Shown here: piece after piece, positions 38,038 to 45,591 of the stretch
Numbering within the stretch: the stretch's first letter is position 1
How the letters are laid out: each line of letters starts with the position of its first letter
Assembly (NCBI GenBank): GCA_024234995.1
Contig: JACKNF010000019.1
Span: 1-60,498 of the forward strand
Source: Gammaproteobacteria bacterium
Lineage (GTDB): Bacteria > Pseudomonadota > Gammaproteobacteria > Competibacterales > Competibacteraceae
Direction of reading: 5' to 3'
DNA: 60,498 nt
Translations under genes and position numbers: made by a program
Notes under the pieces: generated by a model
Seen by the model: the letters and a program-made list of their open reading frames with translations, nothing else
What the model was told of the DNA's origin: nothing
Databases searched by the model: none

Positions 38038-38170
38038 TGTAAAATTTTCCGACACTACTGGTGCCATAAAAATATATCTGACTAAACTCACTACTATCTT
38101 GCTCTAATGATTGAAAAAAATATAAAAACTACCTGTCGGGATTTTTTACAATCTGCCGGGGTTTTTTACA
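38038..38170. repeat. Three 17-base TGYCGG..TTTTACA elements
   Basis: TGTCGGGATTTTTTACA (38134-38150) and TGCCGGGGTTTTTTACA (38154-38170) belong to two exactly adjacent 20-base units (38133-38152 and 38153-38172). A third copy is inverted at 38038-38054 (TGTAAAATTTTCCGACA). All share TGYCGG, an A/G-T core and TTTTACA, with TGT..ACA ends. They lie about 220-350 bases upstream of the PEP-CTERM promoter, a distance suited to an enhancer-binding activator. Confidence 0.65.
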
Positions 38171-38426
38171 ATCGCGTAAATTCCTTCAAGGTGCAGCAAG
38201 TAGAATTTTCCTGCCTTTGAATTGAAAGCTAATTCATGATTGTCCGCTGTGAGCAGTCTTGCAAGTGCTCAAAATTGTCATGTCATAAAAAAGTACTCTC
38301 ACTACAATATAAGAGGTCTTTCTCCGTCGCTTTCTTCAAGATAGTCTTCGTGTTGTACTTATAAGTGAATGAAAAATATAATAATAATGTGTAATAAATA
38401 GATACAAGGCCAAACCTGAAATTTTT

Positions 38427-38467
38427 GGTCACTTTAGATGATGCAGAAGGTCACTTTTCCTTGTGAC
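38427..38467 (+). repeat. GGTCACTTT direct repeats with inverted half-site
   Basis: GGTCACTTT occurs at 38427-38435 and 38449-38457, 22 bases apart (two helical turns), and GTGAC at 38463-38467 makes an inverted pair with the second. They lie about 120-150 bases upstream of the sigma-54-like site before the riboswitch, so they may be regulator-binding sites. The rest of the 37.8-38.6 kb spacer is AT-rich and shows no gene. Confidence 0.4.
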
Positions 38468-38570
38468 GTAGTCGATTACCTTAGAATAATTGCTATTTTT
38501 AAAAAAAATTATTTATTTTTTATCATTATGTTAGCCTGTCTCTAGGAAAAAAAATTGTTCAGGCAGCAGT

Positions 38571-38587
38571 TTGGTTTGAATTGTGCG
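38571..38587 (+). promoter_or_regulatory. Possible sigma-54 promoter upstream of riboswitch
   Basis: TTGGTTTGAATTGTGCG has GG (38573-38574) and GC (38585-38586) ten bases apart, as in -24/-12 promoters, although -12 is GTGC rather than TTGC. The predicted start near 38598 would put the riboswitch at the very 5' end of the transcript, as expected. Confidence 0.35.
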
Positions 38588-38609
38588 CGAATATTGCCTT
38601 AGTTCACCG

Positions 38610-38700
38610 AAATCTGAAAAGGGCAAAACCACTGAAAGGTGGTGACGCAAAATCACCGGTCTAAAAGGCTTGAGCCTTATGACAGCGGGATCGCCAGATG
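38610..38700 (+). ncRNA. Cyclic di-GMP-I (GEMM) riboswitch
   Basis: The sequence follows the class I c-di-GMP aptamer in order: a P1 strand ATCTG (38612-38616), GGGCAAA, a P2 hairpin CCACT-GAAA-GGTGG with a GNRA loop, the invariant GACGCAAA, CACCGG.CTAAA, a short hairpin AAGGC-TTGA-GCCTT, then TATGACAGCGGGATCGCC and the P1 partner CAGAT (38695-38699). It sits 90 bases ahead of the secreted protease gene on the same strand. In other bacteria this class controls motility, matrix and secreted-enzyme genes. Confidence 0.93.
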
Positions 38701-38748
38701 AGCAGCTTTCAAGTTCAGTCTTCTAGGTTGCTATCCTCGCGCGAATCG

Positions 38749-38782
38749 GTGGTCTGCGTGCCCCCCACCTAACATTTAGGGG
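38749..38782 (+). promoter_or_regulatory. Candidate translational switch over protease RBS
   Basis: Two stems compete for the same bases. CCTAA (38768-38772) can pair with TTAGG (38776-38780), closing the AGGGG ribosome-binding site (38778-38782). Alternatively CCACC (38765-38769) can pair with GGTGG (38749-38753), which frees it. The ATG is at 38791. This fits an expression platform acting on translation; which state c-di-GMP favours cannot be read from sequence. Confidence 0.45.
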
Positions 38783-38790
38783 ATCACACT

Positions 38791-40593
38791 ATGACCAACA
38801 ATACCTTCTTCCGCACTCGCTGCGCTGTTGCTGCTACCGCTTCTGTCGAAACTCGCCAGACCTTCAACAAACTCTCGCTTGCCTCCGCTGTTGCGTTGGC
38901 CTTGACCATTGGCTATGCCGCTGACGCGCTGGCTGCTCCCAAGTGGGCTGAGGGGCGTATCCTGGTTCAGACCAAAGCCGGTTTGAGCGACGTTGAGCTT
39001 GATAAGATTCTCAAATCTCACAACGGCAAGGCAATCGGCCATCTCCGGCAGATCAACCTGCATATTGTCGAAGTGCCGCCACGGGCCGAAGAAGCCGTCG
39101 CTCAGGCGCTCGCCCATAACCCGAATGTCGAATTCGCTGAATTGGACATGCAGGTGGAGGCTGGGCAGATTCCCAACGATCCCAGCTACGCCAGCGCTTG
39201 GCACTTGCCGAAGATTCAGGCTCCTCTTGCCTGGGATAGCAGCCAGGGTTCGGGTGTCACGATAGCTATCCTAGATAGCGGTGTGGATGCGACTCATCCT
39301 GATCTAGCCGGGCAATTAGTCGCTGGCTGGAATTCAGCCGATAATACTGCTAACACCAGTGATATCAACGGGCATGGCACATGGGTTGCGGGCACGGCAG
39401 GCGCCGCGACCAACAACGCTATCGGTGTGGCCAGCGTCGCCGGAAGTGCGCGCATCATGCCGGTGCGCGTCACCAATTTCAGCGATGGCAGCGCTTACTT
39501 CAGCGCTATCGCCAATGGCCTGACCTGGGCTGCTGATCATGGCGCGCAGGTGGCCAACATCAGCTTTGATATGCTGACCACCAGCAACTCCGTCGGCAGC
39601 GCTGCTCAATACATGAATAGCAAGGGTGGCGTTGTCGTCGTTGCAGCAGGCAATAGCGGCACTGACCGGGGTTACAGTGATAGCCCCTATATGATTTCTG
39701 TGTCCGCAACCGGTAGCAACGATGTTAAAACCAGTTGGTCAAGTTTTGGTTATTATGTCGATGTGGCAGCGCCAGGTGCCGGTATCTGGACAACGAGCAG
39801 AGGCGGTGGTTACAGTGCCGTCAACGGCACGTCGTTCGCAAGCCCAGTCACCGCCGGCGTTGTCGCGCTAATGAAGGCGGCTAATCCCAGTCTGTCTCCT
39901 TCTTCTCTTGAAGATATTCTGAAAAATACAGCCGATGATCTTGGCGGTGCTGGTTGGGACACCTACTATGGTTATGGCCGGGTGAATGCAGCGGCAGCCG
40001 TGCAGAGCGCGATGCAGACCCAGAATATCGACAGCCAGGCTCCAAACGTCTCGATCACCTCGCCCTCCAGCAATAGCACTGTCGCCGGTATCGCGACGGT
40101 CAATGTCAGTGCCAGCGACAATGTGGGCGTGACCCGGGTCGTGCTCTTCGCTAACGGCCAGCAGATCGCTGAAGACAACACCTCTCCCTTCGGTTTCAGC
40201 TGGGATACCACGACGCAAGCCGACGGTTCCGCGACGCTGGTCGCCTACGGCTACGACACTGCTGGCAATCAAGGTATCTCCGGTGGCGTGACGGTCACGG
40301 TAGATAACATCCCTGAGCCCAAGGTAGTCGCCGATACCACCCCGCCTACTGTCAGTATTCAAAGCACTGGAACACGCGGTAAGAACATGAGTTTTCAAAT
40401 CAACGCCAGCGACAATGTGGGTGTGACCTTGACCTCCTGCTTCGTGAACGGCCAATTGCTGGCGGCGAGCAGCACTGATTCTCTTTCCTGCAACTGGAAC
40501 ACCAATAAGTTGAAGGGTACTTTCACCATTAGTGGCACGGCTGAAGATGCCGCAGGTAACCAATCCACGACTTCGATGCAGGTGAACTTGTAA
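38791..40593 (+). CDS. Secreted subtilisin-like serine protease (S8)
   Basis: A 600-residue exported protease. A long signal peptide probably ends near ALA-APKW (about residue 49). An I9-like propeptide follows (about 52-120), then the peptidase domain with Asp162 (AILDSG), His195 (GHGTWVAG) and Ser348 (NGTSFASP). Two Ig-like or Big-type modules close the protein (about 412-510 and 518-600), each with a SDNVGVT motif, typical of surface- or polymer-binding extracellular enzymes. AGGGG precedes the ATG. Expression is probably controlled by the c-di-GMP riboswitch in its leader. A dispersal or scavenging role is inference. Confidence 0.95.
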   Translation: MTNNTFFRTRCAVAATASVETRQTFNKLSLASAVALALTIGYAADALAAPKWAEGRILVQTKAGLSDVELDKILKSHNGKAIGHLRQINLHIVEVPPRAEEAVAQALAHNPNVEFAELDMQVEAGQIPNDPSYASAWHLPKIQAPLAWDSSQGSGVTIAILDSGVDATHPDLAGQLVAGWNSADNTANTSDINGHGTWVAGTAGAATNNAIGVASVAGSARIMPVRVTNFSDGSAYFSAIANGLTWAADHGAQVANISFDMLTTSNSVGSAAQYMNSKGGVVVVAAGNSGTDRGYSDSPYMISVSATGSNDVKTSWSSFGYYVDVAAPGAGIWTTSRGGGYSAVNGTSFASPVTAGVVALMKAANPSLSPSSLEDILKNTADDLGGAGWDTYYGYGRVNAAAAVQSAMQTQNIDSQAPNVSITSPSSNSTVAGIATVNVSASDNVGVTRVVLFANGQQIAEDNTSPFGFSWDTTTQADGSATLVAYGYDTAGNQGISGGVTVTVDNIPEPKVVADTTPPTVSIQSTGTRGKNMSFQINASDNVGVTLTSCFVNGQLLAASSTDSLSCNWNTNKLKGTFTISGTAEDAAGNQSTTSMQVNL

Positions 40594-40663
40594 CTACATC
40601 TTGCTTCATGGGCTTACCACGGAGCGCCATGCGATCCCCGGCGCCCCGGTTTTCCTGAGCCAA

Positions 40664-40697
40664 AGCCAGTTCCTCTATCGAACTGGCTGTTTTTTTG
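40664..40697 (+). terminator. Terminator of the S8 protease gene
   Basis: AGCCAGTTC (40664-40672) pairs perfectly with GAACTGGCT (40680-40688), followed by seven T (40690-40696). Confidence 0.92.
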
Positions 40698-40840
40698 CGC
40701 GTTCCTTAAGCAAGCCCGGATAGTTTTCAGGCAGGAACTGGTCAGCCGCGTGCAACGCGCGCTGGCCACGCTTCAAAATGGAAACGTGGTAAGCAGTGAC
40801 GTGTTAGCCACTGGCTGTACTGAGAATGGCGCACGGGTGC

Positions 40841-41317
40841 TTACGATAGTGTACCGATATGGTCTAACTCCATCTTCAAGCGGGCACGGTCGTTCTGCAA
40901 TTCTGCCAGCGGGAGCGCCAGAAACGCCTCAATACGGCTCCGCAGCACCCGATAAGCTTGCATGAACGCTGCGTCGATCATTGCCTCGGAACCCGTCACA
41001 TGCGCCGGGTCGTCCACACCCCAATGAGTGCGCAACACCGGCCCCAGATAGGCTGGACAGGTTTCACCCGCTGCGCTGGCACAAACCGTAACTACGATAT
41101 CTGGCGTTACAGGCAGGTTATCCCAGGATTTGCTGTGATAGCCTTCGGTCGAAATGCCTTCACGATTCAGCAGGGCCAGCGAGCGTGGATGCACTTGGCC
41201 GGCCGGATGACTCCCGGCGCTCAGGGCTTTCCAGCCCGGTGGTGCCAGATGATTGAAAGTGGCTTCACCAAGGATTGAACGGCAGGAATTACCGGTACAG
41301 AGAAACAGAACATTCAT
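40841..41317 (-). CDS. arsC: Arsenate reductase (LMW-PTP fold, ArsC)
   Basis: A 158-residue arsenate reductase of the low-molecular-weight phosphatase fold. The P-loop is Cys7-X5-Arg13 (CTGNSCRS), and the redox pair Cys79 and Cys87 (VTVCASAAGETCPAY) marks the thioredoxin-coupled reductase rather than a phosphatase. The DDPAHVTG aspartate is present. ATG 41317 gives the usual start MNVLFLCTGNSCRS. It follows acr3 by 25 bases, so arsenate reduction and arsenite export are probably co-expressed. Confidence 0.93.
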   Translation of the reverse strand: MNVLFLCTGNSCRSILGEATFNHLAPPGWKALSAGSHPAGQVHPRSLALLNREGISTEGYHSKSWDNLPVTPDIVVTVCASAAGETCPAYLGPVLRTHWGVDDPAHVTGSEAMIDAAFMQAYRVLRSRIEAFLALPLAELQNDRARLKMELDHIGTLS

Positions 41318-41342
41318 AATACAGTATGTTCTCCAATGAAAA

Positions 41343-42398
41343 TCAGAAGGTTTTTGTAGCCGGGGCGTTGCGCCCATGCTCGTACCAGCTGCGGCTGCGG
41401 TTGATGATGCTGGCAACGATCAGCATCACCGGCACCTCGATCAGGACGCCTGCCACGGTTGCTAGCGCCGCGCCGGAATTGAAACCGAACAGTGCAATGG
41501 CCGTTGCCACCGCCAACTCGAAAAAGTTGCTTGCCCCGATCAATGCTGATGGCCCTGCTACGCAATGCGGCGATCCGGCCTTCCGGTTCAGCCAATATGC
41601 TAACCCTGAATTGAAAAGCACCTGGAATAGGATCGGGATCGCCAGCAACAGGATCACCAGCGGTTGCGCCATGATTTGCTCGCCCTGGAAACCAAATAAC
41701 AGCACCAATGTGGCTAGCAGCGCTATCAGTGAAGCCGGGCCGAAGGTGTTCAATAGCTGCGCTAATCCGGCTGCGCCTTGAGACTTCAGCACGATGCTGC
41801 GCACTCCCTGAGCGATGAGCAGCGGAATCATGATGTACAGCACCACGGATAGAAACAAGGTTTCCCACGGCACGACGATCGAGGTCAGCCCCAGCAGCAA
41901 GCCAACAATGGGGCCGAAAGCGAACACCATGATTACGTCATTCAATGCAACTTGGGTCAGCGTGAAATGCGGCTCACCCTGGGTTAAATTGCTCCACACA
42001 AACACCATTGCGGTGCAAGGCGCAGCCGCTAGCAAAATCAGTCCGGCAATGTAGGATTCAATTTGCTCTGCCGGCAATAGCGGTGCGAACAGACCACCGA
42101 TGAACAGCCAGCCCAACAGCGCCATCGAGAATGGCTTGATACCCCAGTTGATAAGCAGAGTAATGCCAATTCCGCGCCAGTACTGGCCGGTCTTGCGCAG
42201 TGCGGCAAAGTCGATCTTGACCAGCATTGGGATGATCATCAACCAGATGAGTGCCGCTACCGGTAAGTTAACCTGGGCGATTTCCAGCCCGCCGATAGCC
42301 TGAAATATTCCTGGTAGAAAATGTCCCAGCACGATGCCGGTAATGATGCATAGCGCTACCCATAATGTCAGATAGCGTTCGAAAAATCCTAGCGGCAT
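41343..42398 (-). CDS. acr3: Arsenite efflux transporter Acr3
   Basis: A 351-residue ACR3-family arsenite permease with about ten transmembrane helices. It shows RYLTLWVALCIITGIVLG, PMLVKIDF, the essential cysteine in LLAAAPCTAMVFVWS, and a SNFFELAVATAIALFG helix near the end. GGAGA precedes the ATG. A very AT-rich 100-base gap (42399-42498) separates it from the CDF gene and could carry a separate promoter for acr3-arsC. Confidence 0.95.
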   Translation of the reverse strand: MPLGFFERYLTLWVALCIITGIVLGHFLPGIFQAIGGLEIAQVNLPVAALIWLMIIPMLVKIDFAALRKTGQYWRGIGITLLINWGIKPFSMALLGWLFIGGLFAPLLPAEQIESYIAGLILLAAAPCTAMVFVWSNLTQGEPHFTLTQVALNDVIMVFAFGPIVGLLLGLTSIVVPWETLFLSVVLYIMIPLLIAQGVRSIVLKSQGAAGLAQLLNTFGPASLIALLATLVLLFGFQGEQIMAQPLVILLLAIPILFQVLFNSGLAYWLNRKAGSPHCVAGPSALIGASNFFELAVATAIALFGFNSGAALATVAGVLIEVPVMLIVASIINRSRSWYEHGRNAPATKTF

Positions 42399-42498
42399 GG
42401 CTTGGTCTCCAAATGCAGTTTAGCTAATTATATTTATATTTTTAAAAAAATAGAAATAATGAAAAAATTAATTTGCCTTCTTTAATTGTTTATTGATA

Positions 42499-43422
42499 TC
42501 AAGCGCTTTTTAGGGGATGGTTGTGAATAGATTCTCTACCGCGCGCGTCGAGCCAACGCACGGCCCGGGTTTCTGGCTCCGGTTGCAAAGTCACATGTTT
42601 AATCGCAAAGCGCTGGGCAAGCAGCGTGTGGCACGTATTAAGCACGGTCTCCCACTGGCGCAGATCCCGCACGACCACATGAGCAGTGAGCATTACTTGC
42701 TCTGGCGCGACGTTCCAGATATGCAGGTCATGCACTGAGGCCACGCCGGGCACGGTTGCCAGCGCTTTTCCCACCTCCTCCGGTGAAATATTGAAGGGTG
42801 TTCCTTCCATCAGCCCATGTAGCGCTTGACGGAGCAGCCGGAGGCTGGAAACTACGATCAGTGCACTCATGCCCAGGGACAGCAACGGATCGATCGGTGT
42901 CCAGCCGGTGAAAGCGATCACGATACCGGAGAGTAGGGCGGCGATTGAGCCAAGCAGATCGCCGAGGACGTGCAGCAGCGCAGCGCGGGTATTAAGATCC
43001 CGCTGCCCACGCAACAATCCTGCTATCAGGATATTGATCGCCAGCCCGGCTGCAGCGGCCAGCGACACCGCTTCACCGATAACCGGTTGCGGATTGTGCA
43101 GGCGTTGTACGGCGGAGACCGTGATCCAGGCAACTAGGATCAGCAGACCCAGACTGTTGATCAGGGCTGCCAGGAATTCGGCGCGGCCGAAACCGTAACT
43201 GTGCCGCGCTGAAGCGGAGCGGCGAGCCAGCCAAGCTGCTACTGCTGCCAAGGTCAGTGCGGCTGCATCGTTGACCATGTGCCCGGCGTCGGCTACCAGT
43301 GCCAGCGATCCCGCCCACCAGCCCACGCCGGCTTCGACGATGGCATAGGCCAGGGTCAACCCGGCTGCCAGCCACAAGACATGTCCAGCCATTCCGGAAT
43401 GATGGCCGTTATGTGAGTGCAT
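42499..43422 (-). CDS. Cation diffusion facilitator metal exporter
   Basis: A 307-residue CDF antiporter with a His-rich N-terminus (MHSHNGHHSG), six transmembrane helices, the metal site SLALVADAGHMVNDA (HxxxD) in helix 2 and a second site with DPLLSLGMSALIV in helix 5, then a cytoplasmic domain (VHDLHIWNV, LTAHVVV). This resembles the ZitB/CzcD zinc, cobalt or cadmium exporters. It lies within the arsenic cluster, 17 bases after the thioredoxin-like gene, so it was probably recruited to a metal resistance operon. Confidence 0.93.
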   Translation of the reverse strand: MHSHNGHHSGMAGHVLWLAAGLTLAYAIVEAGVGWWAGSLALVADAGHMVNDAAALTLAAVAAWLARRSASARHSYGFGRAEFLAALINSLGLLILVAWITVSAVQRLHNPQPVIGEAVSLAAAAGLAINILIAGLLRGQRDLNTRAALLHVLGDLLGSIAALLSGIVIAFTGWTPIDPLLSLGMSALIVVSSLRLLRQALHGLMEGTPFNISPEEVGKALATVPGVASVHDLHIWNVAPEQVMLTAHVVVRDLRQWETVLNTCHTLLAQRFAIKHVTLQPEPETRAVRWLDARGRESIHNHPLKSA

Positions 43423-43439
43423 GGCGGGCCCGCGCTTGC

Positions 43440-43673
43440 TCAGGTGCTCAGCAGCTTTTTGATCTCCTCCACTGACAATACCTTGCCAGCGCTCTTGACC
43501 TCACCGTTCACTGCCAGCGCTGGTGTGGTGATCACGCCAGCATCAATAATGGCATTCATGTCAGTCACCTTTTCTATTTCATAATCCAAACCTAGCGCCT
43601 GTGCGGCTGCCGATGCATGTTCGCCCAGCGCCACGCATTTTGCGCAACCTTTACCGAGAATTTGCAGTTTCAT
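43440..43673 (-). CDS. Small thioredoxin-fold protein (redox-active disulfide type 2)
   Basis: A 77-residue thioredoxin-like protein with the GKGCAKC (CxxC) active site near the start and the cis-Pro motif ITTPALAVNGEVKSAG. This is the small MTH895/TM0996-type family often next to UPF0718 permease and arsR genes. It begins 10 bases after the permease stop and may reduce or deliver the permease substrate; this is inferred from context. Confidence 0.9.
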   Translation of the reverse strand: MKLQILGKGCAKCVALGEHASAAAQALGLDYEIEKVTDMNAIIDAGVITTPALAVNGEVKSAGKVLSVEEIKKLLST

Positions 43674-43682
43674 TGCTTCTCC

Positions 43683-45062
43683 TTATGGATAAAATGCCCC
43701 GAACACCCAGCCAGTGAAAGTGGCCATGACCACCACCAGCGCACAATAGACCAGCGTTTTCTGCGTGCCGATAATGCTGCGGATGACCAGCATATTTGGT
43801 AAAGACAGTGCCGGTCCTGCTAATAGCAGGGCCAGTGCCGGTCCCTTGCCCATGCCTGCGCCCAGCAAGCCCTGCACGATGGGGATTTCGGTCAGGGTTG
43901 CAAAATACATCAGCGCGCCGACCAGCGCAGCTAGCACATTGGCTAGCAGCGAATTGCCGCCGACGGCTGCACTGATCCACTCCGAGGGAATGACACCTTC
44001 GTAGCCGGGCCGGCCCAATAGGAATCCGGCCAGCAACACCCCGCCTAGCAACAGCGGTAGAATGAGCTTAGCGAAGCTCCAAGTCTGACCCAACCACTCC
44101 TCGCCATCGCCAGGCCGTGCTGCAGCTGCCAGCGTCAAACCGGTCAAGCTAGCAGTGAAGGCCAATTCAGGATGTTCTGGAATCAGCCCAGCTAGGATAA
44201 CGACAACAGCAGCGGTTGCAGCAAACGGTTGCCACTGCCAGCCCCAGCGCCACACCAGCAGCCCAGCTAAGCCCGTGCTGGCCAATGCCGTCAACGGCCA
44301 TTTCCAAGTAAACACTGTATGCCAAATCATGCTGTCCTCAGCACGGGCTGGAGCCCAGTTGGCGAACACCAGTACGGCAATCATCAGGGCGAAGAAGAGG
44401 GCAGTTTCACCCAATGGCCGGCTCTCTTCTTCATCCAAGGTAAAGCTCTTCTGGGTTGTCGTGCGCGCCTGTTCTTCACGGTGATAGAGCAGATGCATGA
44501 TCAGCCCGATCACCAGGGCAAAGCTAATGGCGCCGGCCGCCCGGGCTGCGCCCAGCTCCACACCAAGAATCCGGGCAGTCAGCACAATAGCGAGCACGTT
44601 GATTGCGGGTCCTGAATAGAGAAAAGCAATTGCCGGCCCTAATCCTGCGCCACGCCGGTAGATGCCGCCGAACAATGGCAGCACCGTGCAGGAGCAGACC
44701 GCCAGCACTGAACCGGACACTGAGGCGACGCCATAAGCTGCGGCTTTGTGAGCGGTAGGCCCCAGATACTTCATCACCGCGTTCTGGCTGATAAAGATGG
44801 CAATCGCGCCAGCGATGAAGAAAGCAGGCACCAAGCACAGAATCACATGTTCACGGGCATACCAGCGTAGCAACGCCAGACCTTCTAAGACAGCGTTGTC
44901 GAAACGCGCTGTACCCGCTGGCATGAAGAAAACTGTCAGGAATACAGCGCTAATACCAGCCAGCCATTTGTATTCAGCCGGATGTTCGTGGAAGGTAGCG
45001 CGCAACCGCTCCAATAGTCCGCTAAGAGAGGCTGAGCCGGCTGGGGTGGACGTCGTCATCAT
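43683..45062 (-). CDS. UPF0718 (DUF318) permease, ArsP-related
   Basis: A 459-residue membrane protein with about ten helices. It carries the family motif VCSCTVLPLFGGIYRRGAGLGPAIAFLYSGPAINV, repeated in degenerate form in the second half (YFATLTEIPIVQGLLGAGMGKGPALALLLAGPALSLPN). ArsP, an organoarsenical exporter, belongs to this family, but many members have unknown substrates. It is located between arsR and the thioredoxin gene, which supports metalloid export. Confidence 0.88.
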   Translation of the reverse strand: MMTTSTPAGSASLSGLLERLRATFHEHPAEYKWLAGISAVFLTVFFMPAGTARFDNAVLEGLALLRWYAREHVILCLVPAFFIAGAIAIFISQNAVMKYLGPTAHKAAAYGVASVSGSVLAVCSCTVLPLFGGIYRRGAGLGPAIAFLYSGPAINVLAIVLTARILGVELGAARAAGAISFALVIGLIMHLLYHREEQARTTTQKSFTLDEEESRPLGETALFFALMIAVLVFANWAPARAEDSMIWHTVFTWKWPLTALASTGLAGLLVWRWGWQWQPFAATAAVVVILAGLIPEHPELAFTASLTGLTLAAAARPGDGEEWLGQTWSFAKLILPLLLGGVLLAGFLLGRPGYEGVIPSEWISAAVGGNSLLANVLAALVGALMYFATLTEIPIVQGLLGAGMGKGPALALLLAGPALSLPNMLVIRSIIGTQKTLVYCALVVVMATFTGWVFGAFYP

Positions 45063-45077
45063 GAATTTCTCCTTATT

Positions 45078-45431
45078 TCAGATTTGACAAACCTGCCGCT
45101 TTGGACGGTTGGGCATGACAGCCAGCGCCGCACGGTCACTGGAAAAGGGTAATTGGTTGGCCAGTGTCCGATTGCAAGTTGTCAGCACTTCATCCATCCA
45201 TGCGGGTAAATCGGGGTGGAGACGGTAGTACATCCACTGTCCTTCCCGGCAGTCGAGCACCAATCCTGTTGCCCGCATTGCCGCGAGATGCCGTGATATT
45301 TTGGGTTGGATTTCGCCTAAGGCATACGCCATTTCACAAACGCAAACATAGCCTTCCGTCACTATCAGCATCAGGCATCGCAGTCGCGTGGTATCGGCCA
45401 AAGCCTGGAAGAATCGAGGAGCATTAATCAT
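45078..45431 (-). CDS. arsR: ArsR-family metalloid-responsive repressor
   Basis: A 117-residue winged-helix repressor. ALADTTRLRCLMLI and the metal-sensing helix with VCVCEM (CxC, the arsenic/antimony site near residues 30-32) are followed by the recognition helix EIQPKISRHLAAMRATGLV and the wing DCREGQWMYYRL. The first gene of the minus-strand arsenic cluster, it probably represses the permease operon and releases on As(III) binding. Confidence 0.93.
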   Translation of the reverse strand: MINAPRFFQALADTTRLRCLMLIVTEGYVCVCEMAYALGEIQPKISRHLAAMRATGLVLDCREGQWMYYRLHPDLPAWMDEVLTTCNRTLANQLPFSSDRAALAVMPNRPKRQVCQI

Positions 45432-45446
45432 TAATAGCTCTTATAG

Positions 45447-45471
45447 ATACGTATATGCGAATTACCGTATA
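45447..45471. promoter_or_regulatory. Possible ArsR operator
   Basis: An imperfect inverted repeat, ATACGTAT..TACCGTAT with ATACGTAT itself palindromic, lies just upstream of arsR in an AT-rich stretch. It resembles the imperfect palindromes bound by ArsR/SmtB proteins in general form only. Confidence 0.35.
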
Positions 45472-45591
45472 TTTTAATTTAACAGAACCCTCAATTTCAA
45501 TCACTATGTTTAGATCTTGGTTCAGGTCTTGAGTAGGCTCAAGGCGGCAATCCAATTTCCAGGTGATCGCCGGCAGCGTAGCACGTGGCGT

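Noticed and set aside
39868..40563. 231-codon minus-strand ORF
   Set aside because: Antisense shadow of the S8 protease; no ribosome-binding site or family similarity.
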